From: a virus
Direction: 5' to 3' (one strand)
Virus record (IMG/VR): IMGVR_UViG_3300044301_001657
Location: 1 to 27,678 of that record
DNA length: 27,678 nucleotides
Shown one piece after another: positions 22,815-27,678 of this stretch; within the stretch, counting starts at the first letter, position 1, and each line of letters begins with the position of its first letter. The notes under the pieces are model-generated. The model ran no database searches. It had not been told where the DNA came from and worked only from the letters and a program-made list of their open reading frames with translations. Position numbers and translations under genes: made by a program.

Positions 22815-24474
22815 CGCCCCAAGTTTGGCCAAGCGTTGCTTCGGCTAGGAACTTCACAGCGCCGAAGGCGTCAGGATACGCCGAGTTCGCCGCGCCTTCC
22901 ATAGCCTGCCGTAGCTTTTCCGCCTTGGCCGGGTCGTTGCCCCCGACGATAATCTCGTCGTGAACGGTGAGCAGTGGCTCCAGCCCTGCGTCATGCACAG
23001 CGACCAGCGCGTGCCGGATCAACTCCGCCGCTGACCCCTGCACGATGACGGACACGGCGGGCCGCGTCTCCTCGTTCGAGGTGAAGATGCGGGTGCGACC
23101 GGCCACGGTCTTGGCCACTCGGAACTCCTCCGCCTCTCGCCACACCCCTTCCATCCAGTCGTTTAGACGGGGGAGGTTGCGCTTGTAGTCGTTAAGGAAC
23201 CGGGCCGCCGTCCCCTTGTCAGACTTAAGCTCAAACGCCAACCTCTTCGCCCCCATCCCATTGAGGATTCCGAAGTTGACAGCCTTAGCCTTGAACCGAG
23301 ACTCGGGGGTAACGCTCTCGATCGTCGTCCCCATCATCTTGGCCGCGACTTCGGTGTGTGGACAGCGGCCCTGCTCGAATGCCTCTAGCAGCACGGGCTC
23401 GTTGGCGAACGCCGCCGCAACCCGTAGCTCCACCTGCGAAAAGTCACAGGTAATCACGCCGTTGTTTTCCGGCGACGTCATGCAACCACGCAGCGCCTTG
23501 CCCAGCGGGCCACGCTTCGGAATCTGCTGTAGGTTAGGTGTGTCGCAAGAGAACCTACCGGTCCTAGTGCGCGTCGTGTTCGTCCTCGGGTAGAGGATGC
23601 CGTCCTGCGTCATCGCCGGGAGCGGCTCGATGAACGCGGACTTCAGCTTGGTAGTCTTGCGATACTGGATGACCGCATCCGCAAGGTCGTCGCCGTCGTC
23701 GGCCAGTCGTTGCAGTGCCAGCTTCGAGGTGCTCGGCTTGCCCGTTGCCGTCAGCGGCAGGCGGCGCCCGCAGTCCAGCAGCCACTGCGCTACCTGCATC
23801 GGAGAGTCAGGGTTGCCGTCCAAGCCTTCCGACCTAAGCGCAGTTAAACGCTCGTCAATCATGGCCTCAAGCTGCTGCCTCACCTCGTCGAGCTTGTCGT
23901 CCAGCAATCGAATGCCTCGCCGCTCCATCTCGTAGACCGCTTGCTCGACACGGTAGTCGAACGATGCAGCGTCCATCTGGAACCGCTTGGCCATCTTGCT
24001 CGTGACGACGCAGTCATTGGCGAGATACTCGAACAGTTGCTCCTCGGGAACCTGCCCGATCTTGCCCTGCTTGAGTAGCTCCGGTGTCTGTATGTTATCC
24101 CACCCGTTTACACGGGCGATGTGGTCCATGGACCGCTTGCCCCCGGTGTGTCCGAAGTAAGCGGCAGCCATCGTGTCTTGCCAAGGAGCTTGGGGAACCA
24201 AGTCCATAGCGTGTAGGTCGAACCGGAGGTTGTGGCCGATGAGGTGTAGTCGCATGAACCACTCCTCCAACCCCCAGTTCGAGTATTCGTCGCCGGAGAT
24301 GATGAACACATTGGGCGAGCCAAGTGGGCTTAACCCTATCCACCATGCGTAGTGCGGAGCGTCGTGGCCGACAACGTCTAGCCCGTTGGTCTCCGTGTCG
24401 AGCACCCACTGCTGATCAGGGTCAGCGGATTCGAGTAGCTCTATAAGTTGATGGCGAGGTAGTCGGTGAATCAT
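22807..24474 (-). CDS. Family A DNA polymerase with 3'-5' exonuclease
   Basis: 555 residues, polymerase plus proofreading exonuclease, without the 5'-3' exonuclease domain of bacterial Pol I. Exonuclease: D26 and E28 in WVLDTETNGLD, N82/D86 in GHNLRFDLHAMD, D100, and Y150-x-x-x-D154 in YLANDC. Polymerase: motif A D344 and E349 in DFSQVELRV; motif B (O helix) R393, K397, F401; motif C H505-D506-E507 in LLTVHDEIIV. All catalytic residues are present. At the place of the conserved tyrosine after F401 (Tyr766 in E. coli Pol I) this enzyme has N405, codon AAT. F401 equals Phe762 of E. coli. It starts in an ATGA overlap with the upstream gene. This is the replicative polymerase of the phage. Confidence 0.95.
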   Translation of the reverse strand: MIHRLPRHQLIELLESADPDQQWVLDTETNGLDVVGHDAPHYAWWIGLSPLGSPNVFIISGDEYSNWGLEEWFMRLHLIGHNLRFDLHAMDLVPQAPWQDTMAAAYFGHTGGKRSMDHIARVNGWDNIQTPELLKQGKIGQVPEEQLFEYLANDCVVTSKMAKRFQMDAASFDYRVEQAVYEMERRGIRLLDDKLDEVRQQLEAMIDERLTALRSEGLDGNPDSPMQVAQWLLDCGRRLPLTATGKPSTSKLALQRLADDGDDLADAVIQYRKTTKLKSAFIEPLPAMTQDGILYPRTNTTRTRTGRFSCDTPNLQQIPKRGPLGKALRGCMTSPENNGVITCDFSQVELRVAAAFANEPVLLEAFEQGRCPHTEVAAKMMGTTIESVTPESRFKAKAVNFGILNGMGAKRLAFELKSDKGTAARFLNDYKRNLPRLNDWMEGVWREAEEFRVAKTVAGRTRIFTSNEETRPAVSVIVQGSAAELIRHALVAVHDAGLEPLLTVHDEIIVGGNDPAKAEKLRQAMEGAANSAYPDAFGAVKFLAEATLGQTWGDA

Positions 24475-24977
24475 AGAACCACCCTCGCATGTAGAATGGG
24501 GCAGCGTTCCCCGTCACGCAGGAACAAGCCGCTACGCAGCAGCGCGAGATCCGCCTCGCTCCCAGCCTTACGTCCCGGCTCCACCACCTGAAGCACCGCC
24601 ACATCTTGCTTGCCCTTAAGGAACAGGATGACGTCGAAGTCGTCGATGTGGTTGACCACCCACCGACCGTCTTCAACAACAGCCTCCACAAGAAGTGGTG
24701 ACCATGTGACGCCTCGGAGCCACGCATCCTCCATCCACCTCGAACGCTCTTTAGTCAGCGTTCGGTAGTTAAACAGCGACATGTGGTTCACGGAGACATG
24801 CACCACGTAGCCCATGCGTCGGTGCAGGCACGGAGCAAAGCAGGCGCGACCGCTTAAACCGTTACGCACTTGTGCTGCTGCGGGTATCGCAGCGTAGCCT
24901 GGGTCCACCTTGTCCTTGGGCCGCTGATTAGCCACCCGTTGGTAAGCTCGACGCAGCCACTCGTTAATGTTTCTCAT
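24471..24977 (-). CDS. Protein of unknown function between helicase and polymerase
   Basis: 168 residues. The N-terminus is a basic helix (NINEWLRRAYQRVANQRP); C46 and C50 (ACFAPC) form a CxxxC pair followed by a short basic patch LHRRMGYVVHVS. The second half alternates strands and charged loops (DDFDVILFLKGKQDVAVLQVVE), which might be a nuclease-like D...xK arrangement but is not convincing. It starts in a TAATG overlap with the helicase and ends in an ATGA overlap with the polymerase, so its product is made with both. I do not recognise the family. Confidence 0.7.
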   Translation of the reverse strand: MRNINEWLRRAYQRVANQRPKDKVDPGYAAIPAAAQVRNGLSGRACFAPCLHRRMGYVVHVSVNHMSLFNYRTLTKERSRWMEDAWLRGVTWSPLLVEAVVEDGRWVVNHIDDFDVILFLKGKQDVAVLQVVEPGRKAGSEADLALLRSGLFLRDGERCPILHARVVL

Positions 24978-26119
24978 TACAATAACCTCGCTCTTAGTGT
25001 TCTAGGCACATGCACCCGCTTACGTCCTCGGGTCAGCATCACGTAAAGTAGGCGCAGTGTCGCCGGGTCTTTCTGCTCCAACCTTTCCATGGCGACACGC
25101 GACCACGGCAGCAAGTAAACGTCGTTAGCTTCAGCGCCTTTAGCTGCGTGCCCAGTGGACAACACAAGCTCGTGGTCGGCCTCGGCAACCTTTGGCACCA
25201 CACCAGTCTGCCGCAGCCCCCACTTAATGAACGCCTTGGCAACGCTGGCTCGGGAGTAGCCCATGACTAGCCCCGTTCTTGGCGCGTGCTCGCAGTCCCA
25301 CACGTTTAACTTCGTGCCGTGCTCGGCGGCGAACGTGTGCGCCGGACGGTCATACCAAGACTTCAACGCCTTGGCCGCGACTCCCGCAACAGGGTTACCC
25401 ACTCGGTAGCCCTTGCTCATCACGGTGCGTTGGTCGGCGCGCTCCCATACTGGCGGCAGCTTGGTGCCGGTCATGCCCTTCGGCGTCCCGAACACCGCCT
25501 GACCAGGGTCGCCAAACGCCCACACCTCGCCACCTTCATGCACTAGTGCCAGCGCTGCACGTAGCTCGACCCACGACATGTCTTGCGACTCGTCGATCAT
25601 CAGCATGTCGAACTTCTCCTCGTCTGGCACAGGCGCCCCCACCTCTAGCCACCTAGCCATAGGTAGTAGGAACTTTAGCTGAGCTTCAGCCTTGCTCTCC
25701 TCCAGGTTAAACGGCGGATCGCCCCCAGCCCACCCGTGTAAACGACGGGCGGCTTCGTCCAAGCGGTGCGGTGGTTTGGCACTGGGTGCGTCCGCCTTGT
25801 ATTGTTCTAGCGCGGGATCGAACAGGTGGTGGATCTTGCGCTGCTGGTAGCTGGCCGCGTGACGGGCCACGCCAGTCTTAGTCTTGGCGTAGTCCTTCAC
25901 GTAAGGCCATGTCAGTGAGTAGACCGTGCCCGACACGATGTTCGGCGCACGTTGTTTAACGATGGCGGCTGCGTCCTTGGTGTAGGTCACTACCGCAATG
26001 CGCTTGTCTCTCGCAAACGCAGACGCTTCTTGCACGATGCGTCTCGTCTTGCCCGTCCCAGGCGGGCCGTCAAACGCAGTGAGTCTAATCTTCGGATCGC
26101 TGTCGGACGAACAACTCAT
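24977..26119 (-). CDS. Compact SF1 (UvrD/Rep-like) DNA helicase
   Basis: 380 residues from ATG at 26119; a TTG at 26131 is in frame, but GGAG lies six bases before the ATG. Helicase motifs in order: Walker A GPPGTGKT (18-25), Ia VVTYTKDAA (43-51), II MIDESQD (174-180), III AFGDPGQAVFG (201-211), a YR motif IV region (238-239), V STGHAAKGAEA (321-331) and VI LLYVMLTRGRKRVHV (357-371). UvrD and Rep are about 670-720 residues, so most of the 1B/2B accessory domains are missing. It starts 35 bases inside the primase gene. Expected to unwind DNA for the replisome or in recombination. Confidence 0.9.
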   Translation of the reverse strand: MSCSSDSDPKIRLTAFDGPPGTGKTRRIVQEASAFARDKRIAVVTYTKDAAAIVKQRAPNIVSGTVYSLTWPYVKDYAKTKTGVARHAASYQQRKIHHLFDPALEQYKADAPSAKPPHRLDEAARRLHGWAGGDPPFNLEESKAEAQLKFLLPMARWLEVGAPVPDEEKFDMLMIDESQDMSWVELRAALALVHEGGEVWAFGDPGQAVFGTPKGMTGTKLPPVWERADQRTVMSKGYRVGNPVAGVAAKALKSWYDRPAHTFAAEHGTKLNVWDCEHAPRTGLVMGYSRASVAKAFIKWGLRQTGVVPKVAEADHELVLSTGHAAKGAEANDVYLLPWSRVAMERLEQKDPATLRLLYVMLTRGRKRVHVPRTLRARLL

Positions 26120-27638
26120 ACTGCGCTCCAATGTATTCTTGTGATGAGATGGGAAGCTGCCCGATAGGACAGCACCAAACTCGGCTCCCGCTACGCATAC
26201 CCACTAGCGTCTTGTCGAGCAAGTATTGCTTCTTCATCTTGCGCGCCATCGGGATGTCACCAAGCCTAGTTAGCAGCGACTCCTGAATCATCGGCGGCAG
26301 CACTAGCGCAGGTGGTGCGCTGTCGAGCGGCCAAACGATGAACGGTGTGATCGCCCCTTGCGGTCGCTTCTCTGTCCACCCCTCAAGGAAGATGAGGTCG
26401 CCCGCTGCAATGCGTGCCCACTCATCCAGCAATTCCCAGAAGCGGTCTTCGACAGGCACGCCAAGGTGATCGACGCCCTTCTCAACTTGCATCATAAAGT
26501 CCAACGCCTTGCCCCAACCAGGCTGAATAAACAGCGGGCTGCGGGACACGGTGTCCATCGGTGCGCTAGACAAGCGCGTCAACGTCGGCAGCACATGACG
26601 CACATCGGTCAGTCCGGCTACCTTGGTGGCCTCGTGTCTCCGCTTGGCCGAACCACCGAACCCAACAAGCGTCTCCTTCATCTTGCCCGCCGAGTCAAAC
26701 ACCTCGACCATCCACGGCGTGTGACCGAACACGCTTTCGCACTCGGCTTTGATGTCCGTGATCGTAGGGTTCTTCTCACGAGCCTGATACTTCTCGCCGT
26801 TGCGGCTGCCCGTCGTCCACCCGGAGTTCATCGCCACCCGGAACTCGGTCTGTTTAAATGCTCCAAGCTTGGGCGACAGCTTCTCCCAGGCAACGTTGAC
26901 CAACTCGGGATCGACCCCCTTGCCGGGGTGTAAACGGCCCAAGACCTGCCCGATGCGGGCGATCACGTTGTTGCGGTTGCCCTCCGGCACCTCGTCAATC
27001 ATGTCTAGCATCTCCAGCAGGTGCATGGCCTCGGTGGGTTTGCCGCCCACCTCAGTCTGCTTGCCCTGGTTGGGACGCGCCACTAGCCGTGCGGCCAGTG
27101 TCTCCGGTGGGTAGGGTAGCTCGTTCGGGTCGAGCTTGCCCATCATCACCTCATACTTAGCCGCCTTGCCGTGCTTGTTGGTGACAAGTGAACCGGGCAG
27201 CATGATCAACCGGCAAGACTTAGACGATACGCGCACCTCACCAGCAACCCCGTTACCGAAGTCGATGGTCGCGGGTAGCCGAGACGCGATGACGTCTGGA
27301 GGTAGACGAAACCAAACGTGATAGCCGCCCGAAGGCGAGCGCACCACGCAGGTCTTGTCCGGCACCGCGCGGTCGGGAGAAACCTTTGACCACACCTCGT
27401 CGAACTCGCTGCCGTAGGTATCCAAGTCTAGGATAAGCAGCGGCACCGGGTCACCGGGTTGCGGGCATAGGGCAGCGCCCGTCCCCTCCTCCTTGCACAA
27501 GTAGGCGTGCGCTAGTTCGTGCTCGCCTTCCTTGATGAGTGCGTCCCACTTGCGCCCGTTAAACTGTGTAGGAAACTTCTGTCTGTTCTTGGTCGGGAAC
27601 ACCCAGTATCCCGACTCGGACAACTCAGTCCATCTCAC
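26085..27638 (-). CDS. Prim-Pol (AEP-type) DNA primase
   Basis: 517 residues from GTG at 27638, with AGGAG seven bases upstream and an in-frame TAG at 27666-27668. Residues about 1-165 form the bifunctional primase/polymerase domain: ILDLDTY (D71, D73), SPSGGYHVWF (H107) and GEVRVSSKSCRLIMLPGS, where E134 stands where most members have the third Asp. Residues about 217-276 (EGNRNNVIARIGQVLGRL... TEFRVAMNSGW) match a PriCT-type primase C-terminal domain. The last 230 residues have no Walker motif, so no helicase is fused, unlike the larger phage primase-helicases; a separate SF1 helicase gene overlaps its end. It makes primers for the family A polymerase of the same operon. Confidence 0.85.
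   Translation of the reverse strand: MRWTELSESGYWVFPTKNRQKFPTQFNGRKWDALIKEGEHELAHAYLCKEEGTGAALCPQPGDPVPLLILDLDTYGSEFDEVWSKVSPDRAVPDKTCVVRSPSGGYHVWFRLPPDVIASRLPATIDFGNGVAGEVRVSSKSCRLIMLPGSLVTNKHGKAAKYEVMMGKLDPNELPYPPETLAARLVARPNQGKQTEVGGKPTEAMHLLEMLDMIDEVPEGNRNNVIARIGQVLGRLHPGKGVDPELVNVAWEKLSPKLGAFKQTEFRVAMNSGWTTGSRNGEKYQAREKNPTITDIKAECESVFGHTPWMVEVFDSAGKMKETLVGFGGSAKRRHEATKVAGLTDVRHVLPTLTRLSSAPMDTVSRSPLFIQPGWGKALDFMMQVEKGVDHLGVPVEDRFWELLDEWARIAAGDLIFLEGWTEKRPQGAITPFIVWPLDSAPPALVLPPMIQESLLTRLGDIPMARKMKKQYLLDKTLVGMRSGSRVWCCPIGQLPISSQEYIGAQYELFVRQRSED
26126..26129 (-). promoter_or_regulatory. Shine-Dalgarno deciding the helicase start
   Basis: GGAG on the - strand ends six bases before the ATG at 26119 and lies within the end of the primase gene; it favours that ATG over the in-frame TTG at 26131. 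Confidence 0.55.
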
Positions 27639-27678
27639 TCTAAATCTCCTGGCGATAGCTCGCCGCTAATGATACGCC
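27635..27678 (-). CDS. C-terminal end of an upstream gene (partial, tentative)
   Basis: A frame enters from the right edge on the - strand and ends with TGA at 27635-27637, overlapping the primase GTG as GTGA. The last residues read RIISGELSPGDLE. Overlap junctions of this kind are the rule here, which makes it plausible that the primase is not the first gene of its transcript. Only 13 full codons are visible, so this is tentative. Confidence 0.4.
   Translation of the reverse strand, partial: RIISGELSPGDLE
27646..27650 (-). promoter_or_regulatory. Shine-Dalgarno for the primase
   Basis: AGGAG on the - strand, seven bases before the GTG start at 27638. It is the clearest ribosome binding site of the replication arm and supports the GTG start. 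Confidence 0.7.

Noticed and set aside
24471-24977. PD-(D/E)XK nuclease reading of the 168-aa protein
   Set aside because: A D...LKGK arrangement is present but lacks the conserved helix and the second acidic residue in the right place.

Overview
The window is a densely packed stretch of a tailed-phage genome. It looks like a lytic, podovirus-type virus with a T7-like layout, infecting a Gram-negative host. The Gram-negative call rests on a small lipoprotein with a lipobox and on membrane lysis-type proteins. The phage call rests on very long tail and ejection proteins, a family A DNA polymerase without a 5'-3' exonuclease domain, a Prim-Pol primase, a Cas4/AddB-like nuclease, a RuvC-like resolvase and a DUF3310 protein. 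Base composition is moderately GC-rich by eye. No genome, taxon or host can be named from the sequence alone.

Left arm, + strand, 1-20710. After the end of an unknown gene (1-228) come a 516-aa protein with a Cys-rich start and a C-terminal arabinofuranosidase-B-like jelly roll, a 1773-aa tail protein that reads as a tail nozzle carrying several inserted lectin-like domains, and a cupin protein. Three genes ordered small, large and very large (221, 1290 and 1883 aa) follow, in the arrangement of the T7 internal virion (ejection) proteins gp14-gp15-gp16. Next is a cluster of small membrane or lipoprotein genes (17731-18658) that looks like a lysis or spanin cassette without an endolysin, then a 93-aa unknown, a LAGLIDADG homing endonuclease with a TTG start, a RuvC-like resolvase, a ParB-like nuclease-fold protein and a helical protein of unknown role.

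Right arm, - strand, 27678-20707, read right to left. It holds the end of a probable upstream gene, a Prim-Pol primase, a compact SF1 helicase, an unknown 168-aa protein, family A DNA polymerase, a 73-aa unknown, a possible ssDNA-binding (DUF669-like) protein, a 79-aa unknown, a PD-(D/E)XK nuclease with four cysteines placed like an iron-sulfur staple, a small unknown and DUF3310. This is a DNA replication and recombination module.

The two arms converge at 20707-20710, where the two stop codons share one CTAG. Almost all neighbouring genes overlap by 1 to about 40 bases (ATGA, TAATG, GTGA junctions). There is no gene-free stretch over 300 bases; the largest gap is about 54 bases (22126-22179) and contains strong hairpins. 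I see no tRNA, CRISPR array, insertion sequence, integrase or attachment site. Structural genes upstream (portal, capsid), the large terminase, an endolysin, a replicative DnaB-type helicase and an RNA polymerase are not in this window.
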